Source of the DNA: Reticulitermes lucifugus
Lineage: Eukaryota > Arthropoda > Insecta > Blattodea > Rhinotermitidae
NCBI GenBank assembly: GCA_026260175.1
Contig: JAKCWW010007347.1
Span: 1 to 29,542 of the forward strand
Length of the DNA stretch: 29,542 nucleotides
Direction of reading: 5' to 3'
Shown here: piece by piece, positions 10,125-21,166 of the stretch
How positions within the stretch are numbered: the first letter of the stretch is position 1
How the letters are laid out: each line of letters begins with the position of its first letter
Notes under the pieces: model-generated
Databases searched by the model: none
The model's input: only the letters and a program-made list of their open reading frames with translations
What the model was told of the DNA's origin: nothing
Made by a program: the position numbers and the translations under genes

Positions 10125-11660
10125 ACAAAGGTATAAAAAGGAAGTGTGTTCTTTTAGGGTGAGGCCTTCCATTTACAAAGAGTGAATATAGTATTTTAGT
10201 AACTTGGTTAACCAATTAATTAAATCGTAAGTCACTTAAAATGGTATTTTCGATACAACGTAGCATCCATTTAAAATAAATGACAACAATGAAAAATTTA
10301 ATGATGGCTTGGAAATAAACTGCCGTGTCATATTTTAACATACTAAAACAGCATTTAGAATACTTGGAAAGCCTGAGAAAACATACAAACCTTTAAATAG
10401 GATTATCTGTAACAGGCAGAGGAGTGTTTCGAATATCTTCCGTACAAAAATCTAAAGCAACACCAACCACTACAACGCCCTGATCAGTGGGGTAACATTA
10501 ATACAAGCATTGAGTGTTCGTAAGGATGAAAATTCGTCCCACTAAGTATTTAAAAGAAAAGATTAACAGATTTTGTAAAATTTCGTAAGGTAGGTTGGAA
10601 ATTTCAGGAGAAAGAATTGCCTATATATTTATGGTAAACGCTGGTAACTACTGACAGGACTACACGGTGTCATAGCTTTGATAATCACAATATAAACATT
10701 AACTGCTGTAAAAATCGCACAAACGTACTTAGTTTTCTTTCTGCCCTCCTCTTGACTTTGTCTCGTCACTGGCTGTCCATGCAGGAGAATTTGAAATGAG
10801 AACGTGTTGTCTTCTTACTCCAGCAACGGCGCTATAAACCAGCTTTGGTTTTTCGCCGAACGTTATGAGAAGTGTTTGTTCTCGGTTTTTACATTTTCTG
10901 GCAACGTTTTAATTTTGAGTTTTCCCGAGCAATGCAAAAGTATTTCCCTCGAGTGTGACAGAAAATGCACAAAGCAATGGGGAAAGAAACTGACTTGCAT
11001 TCGAGTTCATGAATGCAACAGAAAAGTTAACGATTTCTCCGGGGTTTCCTTGCTAAATGAACTTACGTATTTACATTTCCAGCTATCATTATGAGTTTTC
11101 GAGTTACGCAGCGTGATGAAGGGAGGGGCCAGCACTATGAATTATATATATATGTAGGGTAGGTTGGCCGTCTTTAGCAATTTGTTCTCTCAGTCTGCAC
11201 TGCAGCTGACGCGTCCTTAATCATACAACTACTTCTTCATCTTCAGAACCTCGAACTTCCATAACGGACTAAATGTGTGTCTTCCACTTACGTACAAGGT
11301 CTCCTTATTCTTCCTGCTGATAGCAATCCTTCTTTTTGTATCCGTTGAATATGGCCACACCAATTTAGAGCTCCTTTTTCTGGGCATCTTATCACCAATG
11401 AAATAGGGAACATCCATTTATCCCACGTTTTATTTTAAACCAATTTTCATTTTCCTGCCGTCAATAATACCAACCTAGCGGCCGTGCAAGTTGGTAGCGA
11501 CACTGGTATCACTTAGTATGAGGCCCTAAATTTATGTGTCAAAATATATCTGTGCAGTGCTTGTAGAATGTAAAGAAACATTATGTAGACCGCGCAGAAT
11601 TTACTTTGTACAGTCCGTTTCAGAGCGCTAAGAAATAAACCATTAAGTGTCAGACACATG
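10125..11660. other. gene-free stretch
   Basis: No gene was recognised. A 96-residue open frame at 10804-11094 (+) has no motif, no recognisable splice context and ordinary base composition, so it is not called. Confidence 0.5.
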
Positions 11661-11666
11661 AAGTCC

Positions 11667-11847
11667 GATATCTGTGCTCTTCTGGGATTTTACGCAGGGT
11701 AGAATGGTAGTTTGTTACCGACGTTTCGGGACAACCAATCGGTCACATCTTCAAGACCCTTGAAGATCGGACCGATAGGTTGTTCCGAAACGTCGGTAAC
11801 ACATTAAAATTCTACGCTGCGTGAAATACCAGGAGAGCGCAGATCTC
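11667..11847. mobile_element. 181-bp foldback element
   Basis: Two arms of about 85 bases are inverted around CAAGACCCTTG. Outer ends read GATATCTGTGCTCT on the left and AGAGCGCAGATCTC on the right. Each arm carries TTGAAGAT, then an imperfect hairpin, then CGAAACGTCGGTAAC (11786-11800 on the plus strand). GAAAC-GTCG-GT-A fits a hammerhead stem III with a 4-base loop, but the first core has T for C and stem I does not pair. The spacer between the arms is almost nil, so it should extrude as a near-perfect hairpin. Confidence 0.72.
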
Positions 11848-11849
11848 AT

Positions 11850-12635
11850 TTACACCGCGGCGGAAGCCTGAAATCACATATGAACTCTGGTACATATCAT
11901 AAATAATTTTTATTTTCATATTTTATGTGAAACACGTAGTGTGTTATTGAAAAATGGCCATAGTGAGAAGGGGCACAAGAGGTCTCGTGGTTTAGTTCAA
12001 ATATTTCAGAAAAATGTGAAATTTGGTATAGAGTCTTTCGCCGAGTCGCCTATGGCCAGGGGCGGTGAAGATCGCTACTTCGACATTTGTGTACAAATAT
12101 TCGTGAGTGCAAGTTCATGCCTGCTGTCACCCTGATTCTAAAACCACATTTCTAAAACACAAACAATTACAGCTATCCTATTATCGTACTTATCAAGTAT
12201 CATCGTAATCCACAAACAGGGGGAGGCAGGACAAGAATCACCCACCAATCGCTCACACGGAAAAACAAAAACACACGATATTGTATTACCTTAGAAAAGA
12301 AAATCGGCGAACATTAACGTGCTATTTTTAGCCACTTAAAGCCCAGTTACTACATATCCACACGCTTGCACATTATTACGTTTTTCTTATAGTTTGTATA
12401 AAAAAAATTATTTACTAAAGAGTATTATGCAGTTGGTCCTTATAACGACACAATTGTTGACAGCGAGAAAGAAACTGAATCTTTAAATACTATTTAGGCA
12501 AACTTTAGGCTTCTGAGGAATAAGGAGAAATTTATCCGAAAATTATTAGCCCTATATTCATTAAAGTTGAATTAAATACACCCTTATGTCCCCATATTGA
12601 AATGGACTGTGTTAGTTGAGCAAGGTGATAAGCTC
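11850..12635. other. gene-free stretch
   Basis: Nothing recognisable was found. The frame at 11941-12135 has no family signature. Confidence 0.5.
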
Positions 12636-12638
12636 CAG

Positions 12639-12700
12639 CAGGGGTGGCCAGCTAGACAAGATTCGGCAGCCGCACTTTAGAAGGCAAATCAAGCAAGAGC
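12639..12700 (+). repeat. possible hAT-type element end
   Basis: CAGGGGTGGCCA at 12639-12650 resembles the terminal motif of many hAT elements, followed by GC-rich sequence. I could not find a convincing inverted partner or an 8-bp duplication before the GC-rich block at 12860-12930. It may be chance. Confidence 0.25.
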
Positions 12701-13015
12701 TATGCCTTAATAAAATCAAATTAAACATTTTTTCCGTACAAGATAACTTCTTATTTCTCTCCATCCAACTACAAAAGGTTAATTTCCGTCAGTTACGAGT
12801 TCCCTTTGTTTAGAACATCTTTTAAAACGCTGTTATGCAACTTGTGCAAGCAGCAGCAATGACATGCGTGAACCGCACGCGTCCCGCGACCCGCGTCGTG
12901 TGTACCCCTCGGTTGCAGTGTAAGGGCACGCGCACAATAATCCTATTTGGAAGCAACGGTGATCGGCAAGTACGTTTCGGATTCCCTGCGAGAATGATTT
13001 GAGTCGGACCGCTTC

Positions 13016-13291
13016 CTACTGATGACTCATTAGTATACTAATGGTACTTTCGCTTGATAAATTAGGTCCCAACAGATCCACGAGAGTAAAAAGAAACTTT
13101 CTGTAAGTCATCCGAAAATCCTCGAAAAATGTTGCCTCACCTAATAAGTCCGGATGTAGCAAATCAAATTCGCAATAAGCCATTATTACCTTGCAGATAT
13201 TACGCACCCAGAATCTTCGTCTCTTCCTTTCCTTTTGTTCTTCCTCAGTTAACAAACACGTCGGAACAATTTCTTCCTCCGAACTGCTCAT
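13016..13291 (-). pseudogene. HARBI1/PIF-Harbinger-like transposase fragment, N-terminal
   Basis: An open frame of about 91 residues from the ATG at 13291. It starts with an acidic Ser/Glu stretch, then K-R-R-R-F-W-V-R-N-I (near residue 26), then a G-E-A-T-F-F-E-D-F-R-M-T-Y-R-K-F block and L-V-D-L-L-G-P-N-L near residue 75. This order matches the N-terminal region of HARBI1-like nuclease proteins and Harbinger transposases. After L-G-P-N-L the frame diverges and stops, so the DDE catalytic domain is missing and the protein cannot act as a nuclease. It could be an old truncated transposon or, less likely, a first exon with the rest outside. I saw no clear terminal inverted repeats. Confidence 0.65.
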
Positions 13292-13299
13292 ATGGCGCA

Positions 13300-14310
13300 C
13301 TAATCAGCAACCGGAAATCAACTGAAATCAGTCCGTGCGCGGTAAATCCGGTGCGATCTGCGCAATCAATAAAAATACCCCGACTCCTGTAATAACGTAC
13401 GTTAGATCTCGATGCGGTCTAGTGTGCGCTTATCCTAAGTCCGACTTCCGGTAGCGAAGTTGGAACTTTACTCTTCATTCCATTTGTGTCCATTGGTGCA
13501 GCTAATCTCCATTCCCGGAATAACGATTAGCTTCCTTAATGGGCTCAGCACAGCAGTTTCAATAAATATTCGTGATGAGTTAACCTTTTGCTCTTTAACC
13601 AGAAAGGAGTGGACGGACAACGTTCAACACAAATGCCATTCTAACTTGATATTTATACTTACACACTATGGCAGTATTTGGTGTTTATATTTGAGCCTCT
13701 AAGTTCCACTCCGAGATACACGAAGACTGCTAGGTACAGCTTTCACTTACCTGTAACTGCTGCAGACTGGCTAGCAGGAATTTCTTACTTCACTTGCAGT
13801 GTCGTCAGAAAGCATGGAGCCCTGCGGAAAAATTTATATAAATTTCTATATTTAGTGCGACGGAACGATTTTTAAAATTAGTATCAAATTATAATTATAG
13901 ACTTAATTAAATACGTATTACAGATGAAGTTGTGGTAAATCATATGGCGTAATTAGCAACTCTCTTACTACAGTTCCTAAAACAATTCTTCATAGAGACA
14001 CACAAGGATATTATATAAAGTTTATAGAGTTGGTCACAAGAGAAATTCAGGTTATAATTTAATATAGAAGTTTAATGTAAGTGAACAGTTTTGGGGGGGG
14101 GCCGGTATATTGGGCTCAATCGGTGTGTATACCAATAATAATACACCGTATTATCTCTTTTAATTATAGCGTTAACTATGTTTACCACATCAGCAACTCA
14201 GTATTTGGACCACAGAATATGCTTATGTGTTTTATTTTGTTCTGAAAATAGTCGGAAATTCATTCTCTTAACATAATTCATAGACTGATTAGTGGAAATA
14301 CCTTAAACTT
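13300..14310. other. gene-free stretch
   Basis: The part next to the HARBI1-like frame (13300-13460) is moderately GC-rich and may belong to the same decayed element. The remainder is AT-rich with a G9 run at about 14092. No genes were recognised. Confidence 0.45.
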
Positions 14311-14374
14311 ATACAATAATGGTACCAACAATTGCACATAAGTATAATGAAATTAGTTTATATAGACAATGAAC

Positions 14375-14414
14375 TCCTACATGTTTCGGCCAACCATGTG
14401 GCCATTTTCAGGGA
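14375..14414 (-). ncRNA. hammerhead-like motif, left arm
   Basis: On the minus strand: TCC (14414-14412), CTGAAAAT (14411-14404), stem II GGCCA (14403-14399) with TGGCC (14392-14388), GAAAC (14387-14383), AT, GT, A (14378), then GGA (14377-14375). GGA pairs with TCC as stem I. The core G8 equivalent is A here, which would be expected to kill catalysis, while the right-arm copy keeps G. Confidence 0.45.
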
Positions 14415-14668
14415 TGTAAAATAAAAAGGTCAGATACATTAAAAGTATAAAATTAAATTATAAAAGTATCAGAACCAATCCAAGGGTGTAATTCAAACAT
14501 AGAAACAAATAGTTTACAAATACATAAGTATAAGTTACTGCAATAAGATTGTGTTGATATTTGATTGGTTGGTATACGTAGAAGATTTCAGTTAGTAATT
14601 AACCATCCAAGAGAAAGTGTTGTGATGTAAATAGTATGGTAAACCACAATTAACATTTGTATTTTACA

Positions 14669-14708
14669 TCCCTGAAGATGGCCACATGGTTGGCCGAAAC
14701 ATGTTGGG
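14669..14708 (+). ncRNA. hammerhead-like motif, right arm, core intact
   Basis: TCC (14669-14671), CTGAAGAT (14672-14679), stem II GGCCA (14680-14684) with TGGCC (14691-14695), GAAAC (14696-14700), AT, GT (14703-14704), T, then GGG (14706-14708). GGG pairs with TCC including one G.U. All invariant core bases of CUGANGA and GAAA are kept. The single extra U after the first core is shared with the other copies. Confidence 0.5.
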
Positions 14709-15130
14709 AGTTCATTGTGTACATAAATTAATTTCAATATACTTTTGTGCATTTGTTGGTATCATTATTGTATATACTCGAATAACGCACGGATCATGGA
14801 TCACATAATGTTAAATTTGTTTTTGGAGGTAGAGAGCCAAGTTACTTACACAGACTATTATTCACATGAGACGTGGATATAATAGATCCTGAAACGGAGA
14901 AATTAACAAGCTAATTTCTTAATTTGTCCTTAACAAGATGGGGAGCATGAAGCCATTTTGCACTAATTCATCTGTCACTGTTACAGACAAAATATCCCCC
15001 TAATAATTTCTGCGATTTTCCAAAGGCACATAACACATTACTACATTTTGATCCATATGAAGAGTAATTACAATCCTCACACGCCAGGGTCTACGTTATA
15101 CACATTTTAAAATCCAAAATTCAATTCTGA

Positions 15131-15307
15131 CCAGCTATGGGGCCCACCTATCCTATCCCACCTATTCTGTGAGTACGGGGGAGGGCGGCCTTGCAGCTGA
15201 CTAATTCCATGTAGTGCGAAATTAAGAATGAGTGGGTCTGCGTCTCCGTTCCTTCCATACACCTTCATGGCATGTAAAAGCACAAGTTTACCTTTACCTT
15301 TAACTTC
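15131..15307 (+). mobile_element. SINE B fragment, internally deleted
   Basis: It carries the body blocks GGGGCCCACC, then ACGGGGGAGGGCGGCC, then AATTAAGAATGAGTGGGT and CACCTTCATGGCATG, and ends in the TTTACCTTTACCTTTA tail typical of this family. The tRNA head is absent and the central block is shortened relative to 21167-21431. Confidence 0.65.
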
Positions 15308-15309
15308 AC

Positions 15310-16250
15310 CTTGACTGTAGAGAGAAGTTCATATACGAGCTTCGTTCCCTAATGGTTTAAAGGACTCTTTTGATCTGAAAACCTTACTTACAGAGAGTTT
15401 ACTCTTAAAATAATTTAAACGTATGTGTAGTTTCAGGCTTGCATATAAAGTGCACGAAAAAATAACTATCCCCATCGACATTTCCTTACATTCAACTATC
15501 TTGGTGACTCCGCTGGCAAAGAATTATGTAAACTGAGGTTAAATTTGTGTCGGGCAATTTCGCATTATGTTGGCTACACACAGTTTCGAATATTTTTACA
15601 CTATTGCACTTTAAATACACTTTGTCTCATCAGGGTGTTTTAAATATCTAATGTGCTACTATTTTCAAATACGTAGTTACATGGTCCTTAGATGTGTTTA
15701 ACTCAAATTCCAGTATGCTGTCTCATAGGTGAACCGCAGATGGCTAGGAGTCTTTCAGAAATATTGCCTTTAAGATGACCGAATGGGGTCACAACAGGTT
15801 ATTTATCCGATGTGGTTTATCCCAGCCTGTAAACTGACTGGCGAGAGGCTGGAAGATCGAGGGTCGATTAACAGCTGGGACTGATATCTTTCCACCATCA
15901 CTTCCAGACAGCTATAAGGCTCATTTAGTGGGTAGCGAGAAATATTTTCATGGGACATGACGGTCAGAGCGTGAGGCTGACCACTAACTCATTCCAGATT
16001 TGAAATGAAGAGGTGTTACCTCAATTCTCCCTAAAAGCCCCATGTCGTGGTGCTTGGCACAGAGGTAAGTATATATGGCGCCGTTTGGATATTTTTATCC
16101 CACATGAAGTTCAGTTACGTGGGCTTTTGACCGGTCTTACATTATCAACCAGTTACCGCAGTCTATGTTTTAAAAAGAATCACTGTTTGCACTAGACATC
16201 TACACATACTTTCAGTAACTGATAAGAAAACACCATGCAAAGATAAGACT
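15310..16250. other. gene-free stretch
   Basis: No gene was recognised. AAGATCGAGGGTCGATTAA near 15854 is weakly B-box-like, but no SINE body follows. Confidence 0.45.
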
Positions 16251-16259
16251 TATTCTGGA

Positions 16260-16814
16260 TTTAATAATCATTTAATTCACTTATTTGGAAAAAAATAATT
16301 ATAATAACCTCACGATTCATGAGTGTTTTTTGAAAAGTCCAAGGTTATTTTACTCCACACACACACACAATTACGTGCAAATGAAAAAATTTGAAGGAAT
16401 GTTGTATGAGTATTTTTAAAAAACACAAAAAATTCACCGCTTTGTACACTTAAAAAGTTAAATATTCATATATGTATATCTTTGATTCGTTGATTGAAAT
16501 TTTTTTTTCATTCGATTACGTTTGAGGGTTTCCTTATGTTACAGGGTGGTTCTTGCAATATCATTTTACAACAGACAAACATAAACATCCACAATCTTTA
16601 ATCTGAAATCACACACACCACTAGTAACATTGTGTTTTAAATTCATGTCTTTTGGTAGGCTGTTATGATTAAAAAAGGGCACTTGATATCAAAGTTTAAA
16701 AAAGTATGTATATAGTCTTGAAATATCCCGCTGTACGCAAACGCTCTTAAATTGTTTTAACCTCTCACAATGTCGGTTGGTTGTAAAATAATGATTTTAC
16801 AACTTCGTCACTAG
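16260..16814 (-). other. possible 3' UTR of the minus-strand gene
   Basis: AT-rich sequence directly downstream of the TGA of exon 3 on the minus strand. ATTAAA-type polyadenylation hexamers (TTTAAT on the plus strand) lie at 16597-16602, 16271-16276 and 16260-16265. No other feature was seen. The assignment depends on exon 3 being real. Confidence 0.3.
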
Positions 16815-17180
16815 TCAGACAGTACTTTCCCTTTTCGTGACCATTAGGGGTGTTTCTGCTGTGGGGTGCTCTTCTTCTACTAGCGCGGGACCCGCCAAGA
16901 GTACGGGTTGTTTCTGGGGTTTGGCAGTCGCTGTGGTAGTAGATGTTGCAGCTTCAGGGGGTAGCTGAGAGAGTGTTGGTGATGCAGCCTGGTGATGCAG
17001 ATGGGGATGTGAGTGGTGATGAAGCGAAGCTACGGCTCCGGGGGTTGGATATGATGTGGCGCACATGGAAACTCCTGGCACCTGCTGGTGGTGCCGGACT
17101 GCTGCTGTATACGTGGGCCAGTGCTGGCGTGGCAGCGTGCAGCCTGACGACTGGTAGGCCGAGGCTTCGCCGCCAGGCTT
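16815..17180 (-). CDS. putative terminal exon, His/Pro-rich C-terminus of an unidentified protein
   Basis: A GC-rich open frame in an AT-rich setting, 121 residues plus TGA. It follows a TGTTCTCAG acceptor (AG at 17182-17181) and begins at codon phase 0. The frame is open upstream to an ATG at 17258, but that part looks intronic. The protein has a Gly/Ser/Gln start, a W-P-T-Y-T-A-A-V segment, a His cluster (H-H-H-S-H-P-H-L-H-H), then Thr/Ala/Pro-rich and acidic stretches. It ends K-R-E-S-T-V, a class I PDZ-ligand-like tail. Third codon positions are mostly G or C. No folded domain or membrane span is seen. It could be a disordered tail of a receptor or a transcription factor; I cannot name it. 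An alternative acceptor at 17206 would open another frame. Phase matches the exon at 23284-23483. Confidence 0.5.
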   Translation of the reverse strand, partial: KPGGEASAYQSSGCTLPRQHWPTYTAAVRHHQQVPGVSMCATSYPTPGAVASLHHHSHPHLHHQAASPTLSQLPPEAATSTTTATAKPQKQPVLLAGPALVEEEHPTAETPLMVTKRESTV

Positions 17181-17259
17181 CTGAGAACACATCATCATTA
17201 CCATCCTAGAATGTGAACAGCCTGCTAGTGTACATGCTTCACGGGCCTTCATGTTCATC

Positions 17260-17600
17260 AGTGAATGATATTAAGGAACCTTATTAGCTAGCTGCATGTT
17301 TTTTTGTCTGTACGTAAGCCTATTCGCCTACAGTTCTTCTACGAAATAATGTACAAGCTAAACCCAGGCATTCGGCCAAAGCTTCCGCTATCGGTAACTG
17401 TTTTACGAAGGGTGGAATTATTTTTATGTTCTGCCTACACATCTAATGCCGCCACATCTTACGTTTAATTTTAAATTACTGTATTTAACAGTAGGCTACT
17501 AACTGCCTATGCGAGTTTTTAGGTTTCCGCAGCGATGCAGCTGAGATTTCCGTTCTTCTGAGACAATGCATCTTGACACTGGGTGATTGGTACCCGACGT
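17260..17600. other. gene-free stretch
   Basis: No feature was recognised. In the gene model proposed here it is intron. Confidence 0.4.
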
Positions 17601-17606
17601 TTGGAG

Positions 17607-17883
17607 AAGTACTCCTACATGTTCCGGCAAACCATGTGCCCATCTTCAGGGATGTAAAATTCAAAGGTTAGATATATTAAAATGTACAAAATGAAATTAT
17701 AAAAATATCAGAATCAACCCATAGGTGTAAAATGACAATCATAGGAACTCATAGTTTAAAAATACAAGTTATTACTAATGACACTATGTTGATATTTGAT
17801 TGGATGGTATATGCAGAAGGTTTCAGATAGTAATTCACCATCCAAGGAAAAGTTTCGTGATGTAAATAGCTCGGTAAACCATA
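17607..17883 (-). mobile_element. truncated copy of the 14311-14773 foldback family
   Basis: Sequence from ACTCCTACATGTT through AACCATGTGCCCATCTTCAGGGATGTAAAAT and the AT-rich interior, including TTGATATTTGATTGG and ACCATCCAAG, follows the 463-bp element in the same order. The right arm and the outer left end are missing. Its motif (minus strand CTGAAGAT at 17649-17642, GGCA/TGCC stem) has GGAAC in place of GAAAC, so it is degenerate. Confidence 0.8.
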
Positions 17884-19330
17884 CTGTATTCTAACAGATT
17901 ATACAGTCTCGGACAAAAACGGAAAGACAATCGCAAATGATTCATAATTAGGAATTTGAAAGGCGACGAATATTGTCAATCTGAAGGAACTAACCAGATA
18001 TTGAAAAGGTTGAGTGAAACAACAAGAACTTTTATTCAGAATAGTGTGTAGGAAGTTCGGTCAAAATAAGAACTGGTTACTTTCCACACAGAAGCTGCAC
18101 TGAACTGCTAAGTACATTTGAATTCATCATAAGGATTTTAGTGATTATGAGGTTCGCCACATTGTGAAGTCCACATATTTGCATATGGAGATTACTTTGT
18201 TTGTTCAATTTATTTAATTTTGCTCTGTTTATAATAACCTTGTTCAAAAGAGCTACTGATGTACTCTCTCTCACCAGTAATAAATCAAAATAAACACGTT
18301 CACTATTGATACACGACTCCCTCTATATACTCTATTTGGATAATTTCCAATTTTTACGCTGTACCTATTAGAACGTTATGGCTTATGACGCATATTTCAA
18401 ACAGGAATTGGGACACGTACTTCACACAGCATGTGCACTGGCTTTATCAGTTCTGTCTGTCCCTCTTTGTGTACGTTAGTACAGAATGCGCCATCTTACT
18501 TAACTAGGACCCCATCATCGCAGACTCTGGTCCGATCGATTTTTTAATAAATATCGATTTCGCATCATGCCACTAGAGATTTATCCGTACTCAAAGTCGC
18601 TATTCAGCCGACAGAACTTCTGACTCGCCACTGAGAAACCCCTGGTTCAAATCGGCCCGGAGGCAGTCGTTGCTAATTACAGAAGACCTAATGATGAACT
18701 ATAACCTGTACATATAATACTGGGGGGATATCAATAGGTGTGGGGTTTGTTTTCAGCAGAATCGAATGGTTGCGGTATTGCGATGTTATTACACAGTTCA
18801 AGAACTGATCCAACTGCACAGAAACAGAATTCTGCCAGTAGAACCATTGAATTTGGTACGGAGGAGTCAGTACCTATTTTAAGACAAATGAGTTATAGCG
18901 ACGTAACACTTAGGTAAGTTATAAAGGAAATAGTCTGAGAAACTGAACCGTGAAAGAACAGTAATATTTTATGTGGACGAAATGGTCGTATTTAATAACT
19001 ACGCATTTAAGTCCAACTGTGGACATATTTGCCATGGGTATTTTGTCCTTAAAGAGTTGGAAATTCCTAAATACCCCAACATATAAGTAGTCGCTAAGCT
19101 CAGAAATTAATCATGAATTTTAACTTTAGATGGGTTTAGAACAGCCCTACGTAGGTTATTCTTACGTTACTGAAGACATTAAATTTGCCATTTATCTTTA
19201 TTCGATTCACAGGCTCTATAGATCACAACGCGTTATTAAATTAACTTACAAGCGAAGTTGATATCAAAATTTTCTGATCAGTTCACACTACGCTTCTTAG
19301 TATATTCGGAAATCACAAAAGGGGACACAT
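17884..19330. other. gene-free stretch
   Basis: No gene was recognised. In the proposed gene model it is intron. It includes the tRNA-like relic at 18600-18660. Confidence 0.45.
18600..18660 (+). repeat. tRNA-like SINE head relic
   Basis: CTTCTGACTCGCC...CCTGGTTCAAATCGGCCCGG has a B-box-like GGTTCAAATC and resembles the head at about 22146-22195. It has no cloverleaf and no body that I can follow. Confidence 0.3.
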
Positions 19331-19331
19331 A

Positions 19332-19425
19332 TATAGGCATACACATAAACACACAAAAACACACACATAATCACACACACGATTACACGCACACGCACGT
19401 GCACAGACAGAGAGACAGACAGACG
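19332..19425. repeat. CA-rich imperfect microsatellite
   Basis: Interrupted CACA runs with ATAA and CGCA variants, ending in a short GACA/GAGA run. Confidence 0.85.
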
Positions 19426-19547
19426 GGTCTGTAACTCCGCTTTCACGCAGTGTGAGTAATTTTAATCGATGAAAGATTTACCGTCACTTCATTGGTATGT
19501 AAAACTTCACCACGATAAACCACGTTTCACAAAAAGCAATTTTTAAC

Positions 19548-19599
19548 ATTATTATTATTATTATTATTATTATTATCATCATCATTATCATCATTATGA
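19548..19599. repeat. (ATT)n/(ATC)n microsatellite
   Basis: An ATT run that shifts to ATC units at its 3' side. Confidence 0.9.
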
Positions 19600-21160
19600 T
19601 CACTATAAAGTGCCGCTCGATGTTTTAAATTACTAAATTTTTTGAACTTTGCTTATTTAAAACTAATACGCTTTCCCCATACGCTGGATCATTACCTAAG
19701 TAGCACAAAACAAACAGGATTTAAGTGCGTTAATATACATACGCAGAGAAATACAAATAAATATGTAACCCTAATAATGCATAAATATAAACGCAATAAA
19801 ACAGTAAGTAAATACATTTTGAATTGAAGCTCCTCCAAAGTTTTAGGACACGAGCACAATATATACGTTACAGATTGCAAGACGATCTATTTACTATGTA
19901 CGGTACTTTTATTTCTTCACATTTTGAAGTCAGAAATCAGTAATCCGTAAAATATGGCGTAGAACTAACTCTTAATCCAATTTAATAAAACTTAACCATT
20001 TACTCAATTCCTTGTACAGACATATACTCACAAAGGAATGCTATAAGAGACCAAACTACAGCATGTCCTTTACGCTATTCACCTTCCAGCTACTGACATT
20101 TAACAGATCATGACATTCGCCACGACAGCAAGCTGACACAATTGTTTTATTATAGTGACACTTAGACTGTGTTGAACATGGGGATTTGAACAGGATACTA
20201 GCAAGGGCATGTAGTTCGACTCCCACGCCCAGGTCTCCTTTGTATGGCGCGGCATTACGTACTTTGTGGTCTGGATACCGCAGTGACGAGATGTGGGTTC
20301 TGGTGAGGGGAAGGTGGAAGCTCAAGGGCCAACCCCTGGAGCTCTCCACGTCACTACAACTCCTCTCTCTCTCTCTCTCTCCCTCTCACTGTATTGGAGA
20401 AGAGAATGCCTGGAGCCTGGACTCCCAGTATTGATTTTTGTATAGTGAAAGCACGCAGCCACAACAGCAGTGTACTGCCAGTTAGAGAACTGGATGTAGC
20501 ACTGGTTTGATTCCATTACTTAATGGGAAAGAACACGGAAATTATATGCGTCTCAGTATGTTCTCGGTCCAAAGAACTTTCAAACAGCGTGCGCCTGTAT
20601 TTATTATAATCACAGTCGCTGTGTCAGTTCGAGTTATTCGGAGTTGCAGCGTATTTTGACTTTAGTAATGGTTAATTTTTTTCGTTTTCAAAGATAATTT
20701 GCATTCGTCAGATACGGCTATTTATATACTTCAGATACATCCATGATTATCTCAGGAGCGAAAGTTTGCACAGTATTGTAATGGAGTCTGTTAGGTAAAT
20801 TAAACCAATCAGGTCAATTTCAAAGTGTTTAAAATAAAACCTATTTTCAGAATGATCTGAAAAATGCTTTATTTACATTACTTTTAAATTTCCGTTTTGA
20901 ATATGCTACTAGGGAAGCCCAAGACAACCCGAAGGGACTGAAATCTAATGGAACGTATGAGCTTTGACTATTCGAGAAGAAATTAAGAACAGATTACATG
21001 CGGGGAATGTTTACTACAGTACGGTTGAGAATCATTTGTCTTTCCGTCTGCCATCTAAAAACGTAAAGGTCAAATACACAGATCTAACATTATGCTTTTT
21101 GTTACGTATGGGTGTGAATTTTGGTCTCACAAGTTAAGGGCAGAACATATACTGCGGGTA
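19600..21160. other. gene-free stretch
   Basis: AT-rich with a GC-richer patch at about 20200-20400 that is open on both strands. I see no family signature there. It ends in a (CT)n microsatellite at 20361-20388. In the proposed gene model it is intron. Confidence 0.4.
20361..20388. repeat. (CT)n microsatellite
   Basis: An uninterrupted CT run with short CCCTC ends. Confidence 0.95.
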
Positions 21161-21166
21161 TCAGAA

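Larger units (their letters stand above)
14311..14773. mobile_element. 463-bp foldback element with hammerhead-like motifs in both arms
   Basis: The inverted arms are 14311-14425 and 14656-14773, about 115 bases each. Outer ends read ATACAATAAT on the left and ATTATTGTAT on the right. The interior (14426-14655) is AT-rich and shared with a truncated copy at 17607-17883, which shows that this is a dispersed family. No protein is encoded. Arm divergence of roughly 10-15 percent by eye suggests moderate age. A TA may flank the termini, but no longer duplication is clear. Confidence 0.82.

Noticed and set aside
10804..11094. 96-residue plus-strand open frame
   Set aside because: No motif, ordinary composition, no splice or promoter context.
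16943..17209. 88-residue plus-strand open frame
   Set aside because: Antisense to the GC-rich terminal exon; such shadows are expected, and the minus strand has the longer frame and splice signals.
20056..20434. Open frames of 82-97 residues on both strands in a GC-richer patch
   Set aside because: No domain or splice signals; could be a decayed repeat I do not recognise.
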